Below, in pieces: positions 53,633 through 64,000 of a stretch of DNA of 64,000 nt. Origin of the DNA: Paraburkholderia kirstenboschensis (GTDB taxonomy: Bacteria; Pseudomonadota; Gammaproteobacteria; Burkholderiales; Burkholderiaceae); the NCBI RefSeq assembly GCF_904848585.1, contig NZ_CAJHCR010000002.1, forward strand, positions 434,001 through 498,000, given 5' to 3'. The notes under the pieces are model-generated. The model was given only the letters and a program-made list of their open reading frames with translations, was not told the origin of the DNA and ran no database searches. Position 1 is the first letter of the stretch. The number at the start of each line of letters is the position of its first letter. Position numbers and translations under genes: made by a program.

Positions 53633-55447
53633 ATGGAAGCGAACAGGATCACCGCGCCCCGCCGGGGCTCCTTGCGCACGGTCGTCGACCGGCTTCTTGC
53701 GCTCGGCCGCCGCGTGGACGACACGCCGCAAGCAGCCCCGCCCCCGCCGCCGCAAATGGAACAGGTGGTGGGCGCCGTCGATCTGCTCGCCCACGTGGAC
53801 AGCGAACTGCGCTTTATCTATGTGTCCGACGCGAGCCTGCGCTTTATCGGCTATCACCGCGAGTATCTCGAGACGATCACGCTACATGAACTGGTGGCGC
53901 AGGCCGATGTGGCCCGCCTCGACGCGCTGCTTGCCCGCGCGTCGGTTTCGGGCAACGTGGAGAAAGCCACGCTCGGGCTCATCAAGTCGCTCACCTACCC
54001 GATCACCGTGGAGTTGCGCGTGGTGCGCAGCAGCCACAACGGCATCGGCGGCTATGCGATTGCCGGCTTCGACGTGTCCGCCTGGCGTGCGAGCGAGGAG
54101 CGCCTCATCCAGGCACTGCATCTGGATCGCCTGACCAACCTCGCCAATCAGTCCGCGCTGATTCCCGCCGTGCTCGAGGCCCAGCAGCAAGCCGACGCCC
54201 ACGGCACGCCGGCCGCGCTGCTGCTGCTCGACATCGACGACTATCAGCGCGTGAACCGCGCGCTCGGCTACGATGCCGGCGACGAGATGCTGCGCGACAC
54301 CGCGCGGCGTCTCATGAACATGACGAGTCCGAGCGAGACAGTGGCGCGCGTGGCAAGCGACGAGTTCGCGATCCTTGTCAAGCCCGCTGCGAACCGCACC
54401 GACGCGGCCGCCGCCGCCGAAACGCTGGCCCGGCGCCTGTTGACCGCGATCCAGCAGCCGTATGTATTTAGCGGCCAGCAAGTGCATCTTTCGGCGAGCA
54501 TCGGCATCGCGCTGTATCCCGATGTGCGCCACGCCAACGACACCGCGGCCCACGACACGCATCTGCTGCGCTGGGCCGACCACGCGTTGTTGCAGGCCAA
54601 GGCGGCCGGCGGCAATACGCTCGCGTTCTACGTGCCGGACGACAATCCCGCCGACGCGGAGCGCCTGAAACTGGAAGCGGATCTTTACGACGGCGTGCGC
54701 AACGGCGAGTTCTCGCTCCATTTCCAGCCGATCACGAGCAGCCGCACGCACGGCGTGGTCGGGGTCGAGGCGCTGATCCGCTGGCTGCATCCGGTGCATG
54801 GTCTCGTGCCGCCGTCGATGTTCATTCCGCTCGCGGAATCGATCGGCCTCATCAACTTCCTCGGCAACTGGGTGCTGAAAATCGCGTGCATGCAGTTGAT
54901 CCAGTGGGACGCCAAGGGCATTTCGCTGCAATATGTCGCTGTCAACGTGTCGCCACAGCAGTTCCGCGATCCGCGTTTCAAGGACGCCGTGCGCGAAGCG
55001 ATCAACCTGACCGGCATCGACCCGCGGCGCCTCGTGTTCGAAATCACCGAAAGCCTGCTGATGCACGACCCGGCACATGCAAAGGTGTTGCTGGAGGACC
55101 TGACCGCGATGGGCATCCGCTTTGCCGTCGACGATTTCGGCACCGGCTATTCGAGCCTGGCTTACCTGCAACGGTTTCCGCTTGCAAAGCTGAAGATCGA
55201 CAGGAGTTTTGTCGAGAATCTGCTAACCTCCCGAAACGACCAGGCGATCGTCAGCGCGGTGGTCGGGCTCGCCCAGACACTCGACCTGGAACTGGTCGCG
55301 GAGGGCGTCGAAACCGAAGCGCAGCGCGCCCTGCTCACCGAGATGGGATGCGACCACATACAGGGCTGGCTCGTCTGCCAGGCGTTGCCTTCCGACGAAC
55401 TGGCGCAGCGTTTCGAAGCGCGCTCGCTTCACCTGCACAGCGCCTAG
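53633..55447 (+). CDS. PAS-GGDEF-EAL protein, GGDEF degenerate, EAL apparently active
   Basis: A 604-residue signalling protein: a PAS-like sensor at about residues 40-160 (LLAHVDSELRFIYVSDASLR), a GGDEF domain with the signature changed to ASDEF at residues 241-245, and an EAL domain with EALIRW, NVSPQQF, EITESLLM, DDFGTGYSS, KIDRSFV and EGVET. The GGDEF part is probably not a cyclase but may sense GTP, while the EAL residues for c-di-GMP hydrolysis are all present. It should lower c-di-GMP and act on motility or biofilm. The ATG at 53633 is used; a TTG at 53618 is less likely. Followed by an HDOD protein 91 bases downstream. Confidence 0.92.
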   Translation: MEANRITAPRRGSLRTVVDRLLALGRRVDDTPQAAPPPPPQMEQVVGAVDLLAHVDSELRFIYVSDASLRFIGYHREYLETITLHELVAQADVARLDALLARASVSGNVEKATLGLIKSLTYPITVELRVVRSSHNGIGGYAIAGFDVSAWRASEERLIQALHLDRLTNLANQSALIPAVLEAQQQADAHGTPAALLLLDIDDYQRVNRALGYDAGDEMLRDTARRLMNMTSPSETVARVASDEFAILVKPAANRTDAAAAAETLARRLLTAIQQPYVFSGQQVHLSASIGIALYPDVRHANDTAAHDTHLLRWADHALLQAKAAGGNTLAFYVPDDNPADAERLKLEADLYDGVRNGEFSLHFQPITSSRTHGVVGVEALIRWLHPVHGLVPPSMFIPLAESIGLINFLGNWVLKIACMQLIQWDAKGISLQYVAVNVSPQQFRDPRFKDAVREAINLTGIDPRRLVFEITESLLMHDPAHAKVLLEDLTAMGIRFAVDDFGTGYSSLAYLQRFPLAKLKIDRSFVENLLTSRNDQAIVSAVVGLAQTLDLELVAEGVETEAQRALLTEMGCDHIQGWLVCQALPSDELAQRFEARSLHLHSA

Positions 55448-55538
55448 CAGTGCGGGTCAAGCGCTTACGCAGCGGCACAAGCCGGCTTCAGGCCGGCGTG
55501 GCATTCATTGGAACATGTATGGCTTTTGCGGGACTCAC

Positions 55539-56996
55539 ATGGTAAAGGCGGCTGTGCTCGACCGGCTCTGGACGCGAATGAGCGAGCGCGGCGATTTCCC
55601 CATGCTGTCGCAGTCGCTGCGCACCACCATGGCGGCGATGAACAACGACGACCTCGACTTCACCGGCCTCGTGCAGGTGGTGCTCTCGGACTTCGCGCTC
55701 ACGCAAAAGGTGCTGCGTCTCGCGAACTCGGCCATGTATATGGCTTTCGGCGGCAATATCACCACGGTGTCGCGCGCGCTGATGGTGCTCGGCATGGACG
55801 CGGTCGGCCATCTCGTCGTCGGCCTGAAGATCGTCGATCACTTTCATCACAGCGCGCCGCGCCGCATCGACGCGAAGCTCGAACTGAACCGCACGCTGCT
55901 CTCGGGCTGCGTTGCCCGCAAGCTGACCGAGCGCGGCGATCTGCGTGCCGGCGAGGAAGCCGTGGTCTGCACGCTGATGCGGCAAATCGGCAAGCTGCTG
56001 GTGGTCTTCTATCTCGACGCGGAATGGGATCAGATTCGCCGGCACATCGACAGCGGCACGCTGGAAACGGACGCATGTGTGCTGGTGCTCGGCGTGACGT
56101 TCGACGAAATCGGCGCCGAAGCCGCGGTGCGCTGGCGCCTGCCCGACATGATCCGCTCGGGCATGGGCGAGTTCGATCCGCAGGACACGGAGCAGCCGCG
56201 CCAGGTACAGTGGCTGCGCGCGATCACCAATTATTCGACGGCGGTCGCCGACGTCCTCACGCAGCAGAACGTGCCCGACTTCGAGCGCGAGGCACGCATC
56301 GCCGAACTCGCGCAGGAATATAGCCGCGCGCTCAACACCGATCCCGAAGTGCTGCTCGAAATGAGCGTCGCTCTTGCCCGCGAGGAAGGCGGCGACGGCG
56401 TGATGCGCGAAATTGTCGAACTGCGCGCGAACGCGGACGCAATGGCGCGCGAGGCGATGAACCCGGAAGCGCGCATTGCGGCAGGCGTCGAAGATCTGCG
56501 CGCCCTCCCCGACGGCAGTTCGCTCGCGCCGGCCCTCGGCATGGCTTCCGAAACGGTCCTCGCGGCGCTCGGCTTTGCGCGCACCGTGGTGTTCGTCAAG
56601 CACAGCAACGGCACCTTCCGCGCCCGCCTGGGTCTCGGCCCGAAGATCGACGCGGCGCTGCCCAAGCTCACGTTCGGTTCGGCGTTCGAACCCGACGTGT
56701 TCCACCTTGCTATAGCGAATTCGGTGGGCATCTTCATCGAAAACGCGCGCGATCCGAAAATGGTCGCGCGTCTGCCCGAATGGTTCCGCCGCTCTTTCGA
56801 CGACGCCCGCGCCTTCGTGCTGTTACCGGTGGTGGATGAGACCGACCAGACTGTCGCGCTGCTTTACGGCGACTGGTCTCATACTCAGGAGCCACGTCGC
56901 ATCTCGCAGAAAGAGATGAGCGTGCTGAACGAACTGGCCAAGGAGTTAGGCCGTTTTTTCGGCCTGGGGCAGATGCGGGAAATGGAGACGATGTAA
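55539..56996 (+). CDS. HDOD-GAF signalling protein
   Basis: A 485-residue protein with an N-terminal HDOD domain (about residues 15-220; FPMLSQSLRTTMAAMNND, LTQKVLRLANSAMY, VSRALMVLGMDAVGHLVVGL) and a GAF-like C-terminal domain (TVVFVKHSNGTFRARLGLGP to VALLYGDWSHTQ). HDOD-GAF proteins are common in beta-proteobacteria and are thought to sense ligands and act in signalling, without catalytic activity. The ATG at 55539 fits the family start better than the one at 55515. Same strand as, and downstream of, the GGDEF-EAL gene; likely cotranscribed. Confidence 0.88.
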   Translation: MVKAAVLDRLWTRMSERGDFPMLSQSLRTTMAAMNNDDLDFTGLVQVVLSDFALTQKVLRLANSAMYMAFGGNITTVSRALMVLGMDAVGHLVVGLKIVDHFHHSAPRRIDAKLELNRTLLSGCVARKLTERGDLRAGEEAVVCTLMRQIGKLLVVFYLDAEWDQIRRHIDSGTLETDACVLVLGVTFDEIGAEAAVRWRLPDMIRSGMGEFDPQDTEQPRQVQWLRAITNYSTAVADVLTQQNVPDFEREARIAELAQEYSRALNTDPEVLLEMSVALAREEGGDGVMREIVELRANADAMAREAMNPEARIAAGVEDLRALPDGSSLAPALGMASETVLAALGFARTVVFVKHSNGTFRARLGLGPKIDAALPKLTFGSAFEPDVFHLAIANSVGIFIENARDPKMVARLPEWFRRSFDDARAFVLLPVVDETDQTVALLYGDWSHTQEPRRISQKEMSVLNELAKELGRFFGLGQMREMETM

Positions 56997-57146
56997 AGAC
57001 GTGGCGTGATCGTTGATCACGGTACGTGAGTCTCCTGCTTCTGCATTTGCCCGACGCCTGATTTTGCAAGTCAGATTCGCGATGCCGGTTTGCGCTGCAT
57101 GCCGGCATCGCTCCAATCCGCTTTAATCCGCTTTAATCTCCGAGCT

Positions 57147-58526
57147 TCAGTCCTCGATTCTTTCCAGGCCTTCCGCGCTGCGGTCCGCGACACCTGCCCA
57201 GGCGCCGGCCGCGAGCCCCATCTGAGCGACCTCTTCCACCGTCAACGGCGCAAGCTGCGCGCACAGTGCGGCAAGCTCGTCCCACGAGCCGCTTTCCAGC
57301 GCCTCGACGGTGTCCAGCAACAAACCGAGCGCGCCCTCGCGTTGAAGAATCGCCGCCTGAATCGGACGCGACAGCGTGAGCACATTCAATGTGCTTTCGA
57401 GCGAGCCGCCGAACACCGCGTCGACGAATGAAAACACACCGGTGAGAAACGCCGCGTCGGCTTCGTCGCGGCCGGCTTCCGGCAAGCGTTCGATCGCCAG
57501 TTCCATGAAACGCGCGCGGGTCGCCGCGAGTTGCAGCAGCGGATCGTCTTCGAGCGCGACCTTGCGGCCGTCTGCATACAGCAGCAACTGGGTCCAGCGT
57601 GCGATCCGGTCGGTGCCGGTTGCGTTGATCGCCTCGCGCAGCGTGGTCACCTTATGACCGACTGCCAGCCCGCTGGAATTCGCGAGCTTCATCAGATGCA
57701 TCACCAGCACGGGGTTGAGCTTGAGCTCCGCTTCGAGCTGCGCGACAGTCGGGTCGCCCGCGAGCAGTTGCAGGAGATTCAGCAGCGCATGGCGCGGCGC
57801 GCTGACGCGCCGGGTCAGCGCGGTTTGCGGGCGTGCGAAGAAATACCCCTGGAAGCGGTCGAAGCCGAGGCCCTGCGCCGTTTCGAAGTCGGCTTGCGCG
57901 TCGAGCCCCGATGCGATCAGCAGCTTGCCCGCCGACTTGAGCACGCTCGTCAGCTTCGGCAACAGCGCGGCGGGTGCGCGCGTGATGTCGATCTTGATGG
58001 CCTCCGCATAGGGCAGCAGCTTCGCGAAAGTCTCGTTGGGCTGCGTCACTTCGTCGAGCACGAAACGATAGCGCCGGCCATGCAAGAGCACGATGCGCGC
58101 AATCAGTTCCTCGTCGACTTCCAGGTTGGGCGGGAGTTCGAACAGGAAGCGCTCGGCGGGCAACCGCTCGATCGCGTCGTCGAACAGCATGTCGCGGCTC
58201 ATGTCGATGTACGCCGGATGCCCGGTCAGCGCGCCGCGCACATTGCTCTGGGTGAGGCCGCGGATAATTGCGCGCGCCACGCGCTGCGCGGGCGTGGGCG
58301 CCCGGCCCGCCCTGCCGCTGGCGTCGTCCGCGTTGCTGTCAGCGTCGGCGTCGAGGTCGAGGTCCGGTAGCGGTTCTGCCGGCATTTCCGGCGCGCGTAT
58401 CTTGAGCTCGTAACCGCACAGCATGCCGTCCCGATTGAGGATGGGTTGCCGTGCGAAGCTGGCGTTCAACTGCTCATCGTCCGTGGCGCCCGCATGGCCC
58501 GGATTTTCGACTGCAATGGTGCTCAT
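57147..58526 (-). CDS. EAL-HDOD signalling protein, degenerate EAL
   Basis: A 459-residue paralogue of 51999-53336 with the same order: EAL-like part, then HDOD part with QLEAELKLNPVLVMHLMKLA and LREAINATGTDRIARWTQLL, nearly the same phrases. EAL is YELKIR and EGVET is ASGLD, so no phosphodiesterase activity is expected. An Asp/Ala-rich low-complexity loop (about residues 58-75: DLDLDADADSNADDAS) is inserted in the EAL part. It converges with the HDOD-GAF gene. The stretch 51999-58526 thus holds two degenerate EAL-HDOD genes on either side of an active EAL gene and an HDOD-GAF gene. Confidence 0.9.
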   Translation of the reverse strand: MSTIAVENPGHAGATDDEQLNASFARQPILNRDGMLCGYELKIRAPEMPAEPLPDLDLDADADSNADDASGRAGRAPTPAQRVARAIIRGLTQSNVRGALTGHPAYIDMSRDMLFDDAIERLPAERFLFELPPNLEVDEELIARIVLLHGRRYRFVLDEVTQPNETFAKLLPYAEAIKIDITRAPAALLPKLTSVLKSAGKLLIASGLDAQADFETAQGLGFDRFQGYFFARPQTALTRRVSAPRHALLNLLQLLAGDPTVAQLEAELKLNPVLVMHLMKLANSSGLAVGHKVTTLREAINATGTDRIARWTQLLLYADGRKVALEDDPLLQLAATRARFMELAIERLPEAGRDEADAAFLTGVFSFVDAVFGGSLESTLNVLTLSRPIQAAILQREGALGLLLDTVEALESGSWDELAALCAQLAPLTVEEVAQMGLAAGAWAGVADRSAEGLERIED

Positions 58527-58589
58527 TCTGGTCCCCCGCGAGGCGCCGCCCCGGCGCTTGTTGCTGTTATGGCTGTCTTATCGCTGCTG

Positions 58590-58631
58590 CTTATTGTTGC
58601 TGCCTTATTGTTGCTGCCTTATTGCTGCCGC
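58590..58631. repeat. 14-bp tandem repeat (CTTATTGTTGCTGC)
   Basis: Two perfect units at 58590-58603 and 58604-58617 and a degenerate third to about 58631. The whole stretch 58556-58655 is low-complexity in CTG/TTAT motifs. It lies upstream of the EAL-HDOD gene and could vary in length by slippage. Confidence 0.75.
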
Positions 58632-58810
58632 TTTATGCCCGTCTTATCGCTGTCCTGGCATCACCACCGTACAGATTGCGCCTGATTTATCGTTTGCGAC
58701 GGCAGCGCGTCCGGCGATTCTAGCGCAGGCAGTCTTGCACGGGCATGTCGAGAAAACAATATCAGCAAAAATTTCGTAAGCGCGGAAAACGCGGTCTTCT
58801 GACCTGGAAT

Positions 58811-58836
58811 AAAAACGGCCGCAACTAGCGGCCGTT
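58811..58836 (-). terminator. Intrinsic terminator of the binding-protein gene
   Basis: A 9-bp stem AACGGCCGC/GCGGCCGTT with a five-base loop; on the minus strand it is followed by TTTTT. It stands 22 bases after the stop codon of the gene at 58858-59664. Confidence 0.85.
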
Positions 58837-58857
58837 CATCTTAGGCGCGGCGATACG

Positions 58858-59664
58858 TTACTTGAGCACCACCTTCACATCGAAGTACTTCGCCGCGAAA
58901 CGGTCGATCGTGCCGTCTGCCTTCAGTTCCTTCAGCGCCTGGTTCAATGCGTCCTTCAGCGCCGCATCGCCCTTGCGGATGCCGAAGCCGACGCCCGCGC
59001 CGAGCAGTTTCTCGTCGCTGACAGCCGGACCCGCGAATTCGAAGCCCGCGCCTTGCGGCTTCTTCAGAAAGCCCTTGGACGCAGCCTCGGCGTCCTGGAA
59101 CGATGCGTCGAGACGACCGGACGCGAGGTCCGCATAAATCTGGTCTTGCGTCTGATACGGCACGACGTCGACACCCGCGGGCGCCCAGCGCGCCTTCGCG
59201 TACGTTTCCTGGATCGTGCCCTGCAGCACGCCGACATGCTTACCCTTTAACGACGCGGGCGTCGGCAGCAAGCCACTGCCCTTCTTGGCGATCATCTGAT
59301 TCGGGATCGTGTAGATCGGGTCCGTGAAATCCACTGCCTGACGACGCTGGTCCGTGATCGTCATGTCCGAGTTGATCGCGTTGAATTTGCGCGCCTGCAA
59401 CGCGGGAATGAGACCGTCGAACGAATTCTCGACCCACACGCACTTGGCCTTCAGCTTCGCGCAGACAGCATTGCCGACGTCGATGTCGAAACCCTGTAAC
59501 TCGCCCGACGGCGACTTCGATTCGAACGGCGCATACGACGCTTCTACACCGAAGCGCACTTCCTTGATCTCTGCCGCCGCTACGGTGCCTGCCGTTACTG
59601 TCGCTGTCGCCGTTGCCGTCGCGAATAGCGCGAGCGCGGCCGTGTTTCGCCAATTCATCTTCAT
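58858..59664 (-). CDS. ABC transporter periplasmic binding protein for basic amino acids (ArgT/HisJ type)
   Basis: A 268-residue precursor with a Sec signal peptide (AALALFATATATATVTAGTVA) and a solute-binding domain of the Lys/Arg/Orn type: EVRFGVEASYAPFESKSPSGEL, GFDIDVGNAVCAKLKAKC, NSDMTITDQRRQAVDFTDPIY. It delivers basic amino acids to an inner-membrane ABC importer not present in the window. The ATG at 59664 has GAGGAAC upstream. It lies downstream of the ast operon on the same strand, with about 280 bases between, which links uptake to catabolism of arginine. It ends in a clear terminator. Confidence 0.92.
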   Translation of the reverse strand: MKMNWRNTAALALFATATATATVTAGTVAAAEIKEVRFGVEASYAPFESKSPSGELQGFDIDVGNAVCAKLKAKCVWVENSFDGLIPALQARKFNAINSDMTITDQRRQAVDFTDPIYTIPNQMIAKKGSGLLPTPASLKGKHVGVLQGTIQETYAKARWAPAGVDVVPYQTQDQIYADLASGRLDASFQDAEAASKGFLKKPQGAGFEFAGPAVSDEKLLGAGVGFGIRKGDAALKDALNQALKELKADGTIDRFAAKYFDVKVVLK

Positions 59665-59943
59665 TGCGGGTGTTCCTCTACGGTATTGAACAAGACGGAG
59701 CCGAATCCGGACAGGCATGATTGCCGCGCCAAAAATGCGATTCAAACTCGTGCGGCCGATGTGGTGCAGCGCAGCAGCCGCGAGGCGGGGATTGTACAGG
59801 CGGGCGCGCCGCGCCTGCGGGCAACTGCGTCAAGGCGCTAAGCGGAACGCAGATTCAAGCGCACATGCAAAGCCGCAACTTGATGTCGCGTGCACGCAAA
59901 AACATCAGCGCCGATGCGGCCGCCGTTCATGCGAATGGCGCCG

Positions 59944-60996
59944 TTAGACGAGCTTCGACAACGTGTCGTGCGTGGTGTCCACTACCATCAACCCGGCACG
60001 CAAGCCGGGCTTGACGGTCGCGTTCGGGAACACCAGCCGCTCCTCGTCGTGTTGCACGACGTAGCGATAGTCGCCATCGCGTGCGAGCAACGTGCCCTTG
60101 CCGAACGGCGTGAAGTTGGCGACATCGGGCGCGACCAGCAATTCGAACGCTTCACTGTGCTTTGTGATCTGATCGATCACCGTGAAGGCGCGCGGCAGTT
60201 CCGCACGCGTGCGGCCATTCGTGCCCGCGAGTAGATGACGCAACGCCTCGTCGGCGCCGGCAAAACGCGTCAGGTCGTTCTGGCCGAACGGGCGCACTTT
60301 GCCCAGCTCGAGCGTGCAGGCTTCGGCTTCACACGCTTGCGCGGTGAAATGCGAGTACGTATTGCCCTTCGTGGTGTGCAGCAGCACGGCACTGATGCGC
60401 GCCTCTGCGAGCCACTCGAACATCGCGCGCGAAAACGGCCTGCCGGTATGCGGCAGCAACGCGAAGCGCTCGAACGCGGACGCGCGGATTGCCGTGTGCA
60501 TGTCGATATGCCACCGTGCTCCAGGCTGCCGCGATGCGGTGGCGAAGAACTGCGTCGCCGCCTGTTCGAGCGCGGCCGCGCGTGGCGCTTCGTAACTGTG
60601 CGGCAGTTGCAGATGCCGGCCGCTGAAGAGGCGATTGAGGTCGTCGTCGCGATAACGGCACGCGTCGCGCATTGCATCGACATTGCCGAGAATCACCAGA
60701 AGACGGCACGTCAACGCGGCCTCGCCGCGCGCTATGTCGCGCACGAGATAAGACAGCAGTTCGATCGGCGCGGTCTCGTCGCCATGCACGCCCGCCGAGG
60801 CCAGCACGCTGCGCGTGTCCGCCGCAAGTACCGCGGGCTCCATCAACAGAACGCCGTCGTCGAGCCACGACCAGCGCACGCCGCCAGCACACGTGCCCTG
60901 TGTTTCGTTCGCGGAAGGCAGCGTGCCCGCGAGCGTGTACGAGAGGAAATCGTCCAGCATCGCGGGCTGCGCGTAGCGCTCAGCGCTGAAAGTCAT
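59944..60996 (-). CDS. astE: Succinylglutamate desuccinylase
   Basis: A 350-residue zinc enzyme that splits N-succinylglutamate to succinate and glutamate, the last step of the arginine succinyltransferase (AST) pathway. The zinc/catalytic signature [15 protein letters not shown] (HGDE) is at about residue 67, and a later His lies in [13 protein letters not shown]. Length is normal. Its start overlaps the end of astB by 17 bases, so the two are translationally coupled. It is the last gene of the ast operon. Cytosolic. Confidence 0.94.
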   Translation of the reverse strand: MTFSAERYAQPAMLDDFLSYTLAGTLPSANETQGTCAGGVRWSWLDDGVLLMEPAVLAADTRSVLASAGVHGDETAPIELLSYLVRDIARGEAALTCRLLVILGNVDAMRDACRYRDDDLNRLFSGRHLQLPHSYEAPRAAALEQAATQFFATASRQPGARWHIDMHTAIRASAFERFALLPHTGRPFSRAMFEWLAEARISAVLLHTTKGNTYSHFTAQACEAEACTLELGKVRPFGQNDLTRFAGADEALRHLLAGTNGRTRAELPRAFTVIDQITKHSEAFELLVAPDVANFTPFGKGTLLARDGDYRYVVQHDEERLVFPNATVKPGLRAGLMVVDTTHDTLSKLV

Positions 60997-62320
60997 AGAG
61001 CGACCCGAGTCCCAGAATCTGCGTCAGTTCGTCGAGTGCGCTGCGCGATTCGACGAGCAGTTTCGGATCGGCAAGATCGGCGGGGGCGAGACGGTCGCGA
61101 TAATGCTTTTCGATCCACGAATCGAGCCGGCCGAACAAGGTGTCGTCGATCCACACGCCTTGTGTGACGGCCGCGCGTTCCGCATCGCTCAACACGACAC
61201 GCAGGCGCAGGCAAGCAGGACCGCCACCGTTTTTCATGCTTTCGCGCAGGTCGAACACGAGCACGTCGTCGATAGGACCCGTATGCGATGTCAGGTCGTC
61301 GAGGTAAGCGGCCACGCGGGGATTTTCGCGGCACTCCTGCGGTACCACCAGAACCTGCTTGCCGTCGGGGCGCGTCAGCAACTGGCTGTTGAAGAGATAC
61401 GACGAGACGGCGTCTGCCACGCTCACCTGCGCGTCGGGCACTTCGATCACATTGAACTGAGCCCTCAGACCCGCGAGCTTCGCGCGCAATTCGTCATACA
61501 CCGCGTTCTGCTCGACGAACGCAAGCTCGTGACAGAACAGCGTATTGCGATTGCCGACCGCGATCACGTCGTTATGAAACACGCCCGCGTCGATCACCTC
61601 CGGGTTCTGCTGCGCGTACACCGTGGCCTCGTCTTGCAAACCGTGACGGTGCGCGACCGCGCGGCTCGCCTCGAACGTTTGACGCGCGGGAAAGCGCTTC
61701 GGCTCCGGCCCGCGACGATACTCGCTGCGGCCATACACGAAGAATTCGACACCACGGGTGCCATATTCCGAACAGAAGCGCGTGTGATTCGCCGCGCCTT
61801 CGTCGCCGAGCGCCGGCGTGCCGGGCAGCGCCTCGTGCACCGCGAAGCGATCGGCGTCGCTGAAAATGGCGCGCAACGTGCGGCGCGTCGATTCGTGCTC
61901 GATCGCGCGATGCAGCTTGCTGCACAGATTGGCCGGCGTGAAATGAACGCGGCCGTCGTGCGTGTCAGCGGACGGACTCACCGTCGCCGCATTCGCGGTC
62001 CACATCGCCGACGCCGAACTCGCCGCGGCCAGCAACTCAGGCGCGTTCCTCGACACGCGCTCGATCACCGTCGCGTCGTCGCCGGAAAAACCCAGCTCGC
62101 GCAACAGACGCATCGACGGACGTTCCTGCGGCGGCAACACGCCCTGATGAAAACCGAGATCGGCCAACTGCTTCATCTTGCGCAGCCCCTGCTTCGCGGC
62201 CGCCTTCGGATTCGCAACCGACTTCTCGTTGTTCTGCGACGCGACGTTGCCGAACGACAGCCCCGCGTAGTTGTGCGTCGGGCCGACCAGACCGTCGAAA
62301 TTGGCTTCAGTGGCTTGCAT
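60980..62320 (-). CDS. astB: N-succinylarginine dihydrolase
   Basis: A 446-residue cytosolic enzyme that hydrolyses N2-succinylarginine to succinylornithine, two ammonia and CO2, the second step of the AST pathway. [20 protein letters not shown] at the start is diagnostic, as are the catalytic cysteine region [16 protein letters not shown] near the C terminus and the [10 protein letters not shown] segment. Normal length. It lies 9 bases after astD and overlaps astE, confirming one operon in the order astA-astD-astB-astE. Confidence 0.96.
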   Translation of the reverse strand: MQATEANFDGLVGPTHNYAGLSFGNVASQNNEKSVANPKAAAKQGLRKMKQLADLGFHQGVLPPQERPSMRLLRELGFSGDDATVIERVSRNAPELLAAASSASAMWTANAATVSPSADTHDGRVHFTPANLCSKLHRAIEHESTRRTLRAIFSDADRFAVHEALPGTPALGDEGAANHTRFCSEYGTRGVEFFVYGRSEYRRGPEPKRFPARQTFEASRAVAHRHGLQDEATVYAQQNPEVIDAGVFHNDVIAVGNRNTLFCHELAFVEQNAVYDELRAKLAGLRAQFNVIEVPDAQVSVADAVSSYLFNSQLLTRPDGKQVLVVPQECRENPRVAAYLDDLTSHTGPIDDVLVFDLRESMKNGGGPACLRLRVVLSDAERAAVTQGVWIDDTLFGRLDSWIEKHYRDRLAPADLADPKLLVESRSALDELTQILGLGSLYDFQR

Positions 62321-62329
62321 CGTCGATCC

Positions 62330-64000
<1,671 letters not shown>

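Larger units (their letters stand above)
58527..58857. other. Intergenic region with a tandem repeat and a terminator
   Basis: About 330 bases between the EAL-HDOD start and the end of the binding-protein gene, both minus strand. It contains the 14-bp tandem repeat at 58590-58631 and the argT terminator at 58811-58836, and it should hold the promoter of the EAL-HDOD gene. Confidence 0.45.

Noticed and set aside
53882..55171. 429-codon minus-strand frame opposite the GGDEF-EAL gene
   Set aside because: Antisense shadow; composition is His/Arg/Gln-rich with no domain, while the opposite frame has every EAL motif.

Overview
The window looks like a Burkholderiaceae genome (Paraburkholderia, Caballeronia or Burkholderia type). 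Evidence: high GC, the ast arginine-succinylation operon in the order astA-astD-astB-astE, an MdtABC-type RND pump, two EAL-HDOD proteins of the beta-proteobacterial kind, H-NS of the TWSGRGRAP type, and GGAGACA ribosome-binding sites in front of many genes. The genus call is an inference from gene content.  Layout, left half (about 1-41.4 kb): a variable, accessory-looking stretch. After the tail of a beta-propeller-like gene and a hybrid histidine kinase (543-2735) comes a hydroquinone block: a WrbA-type quinone reductase (2812-3414, minus), an MFS transporter (4181-5437), a LysR regulator (5696-6625) and a tightly packed plus-strand operon at 6740-12430. The operon encodes both subunits of hydroquinone 1,2-dioxygenase, 4-hydroxymuconic semialdehyde dehydrogenase, maleylacetate reductase, hydroxyquinol 1,2-dioxygenase, a YciI-like protein and a Rieske ferredoxin. 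Together they would take hydroquinone, and hydroxyquinol as a side entry, through maleylacetate to beta-ketoadipate. No monooxygenase that would make hydroquinone is in the window.  From 12.4 to 16 kb lie small stress-type or exported proteins (CsbD, two Gly-rich secreted peptides, a periplasmic protein) and a broken DUF2846 fragment. From 16.4 to 28 kb is a second, unusual catabolic cluster: a frameshifted acyl-CoA:carboxylate CoA-transferase, divergent LysR and fused indolepyruvate-type ferredoxin oxidoreductase, another LysR, a permuted aconitase/isopropylmalate-dehydratase fusion (swivel domain first), the stub of a LeuB-like dehydrogenase and an MFS carrier. Read as chemistry this is isomerise, oxidatively decarboxylate, convert the 2-oxoacid to acyl-CoA: leucine-biosynthesis chemistry redirected to catabolism of an alkylmalate-like acid. 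Two of its genes are visibly damaged.  From 28 to 41 kb the gene density drops: an H-NS paralogue, many small proteins of unknown function, a phosphoesterase/phospholipase C family enzyme, the Kup potassium transporter, a stand-alone RepB C-terminal protein, a Gly/Tyr-rich lipoprotein, a dispersed 55-bp repeat, several perfect inverted repeats, and a decayed amidohydrolase plus transporter pair.  Right half (about 41.45-64 kb): compact, core-like, very GC-rich genes. IclR regulator, mdtA-mdtB-mdtC (MdtC carries a 76-residue Ser/Thr/Ala-rich insert), a membrane protein and a peroxiredoxin, then four signalling genes (EAL-HDOD, PAS-GGDEF-EAL, HDOD-GAF, EAL-HDOD), a basic amino-acid binding protein with a clear terminator, and the ast operon running off the right edge.
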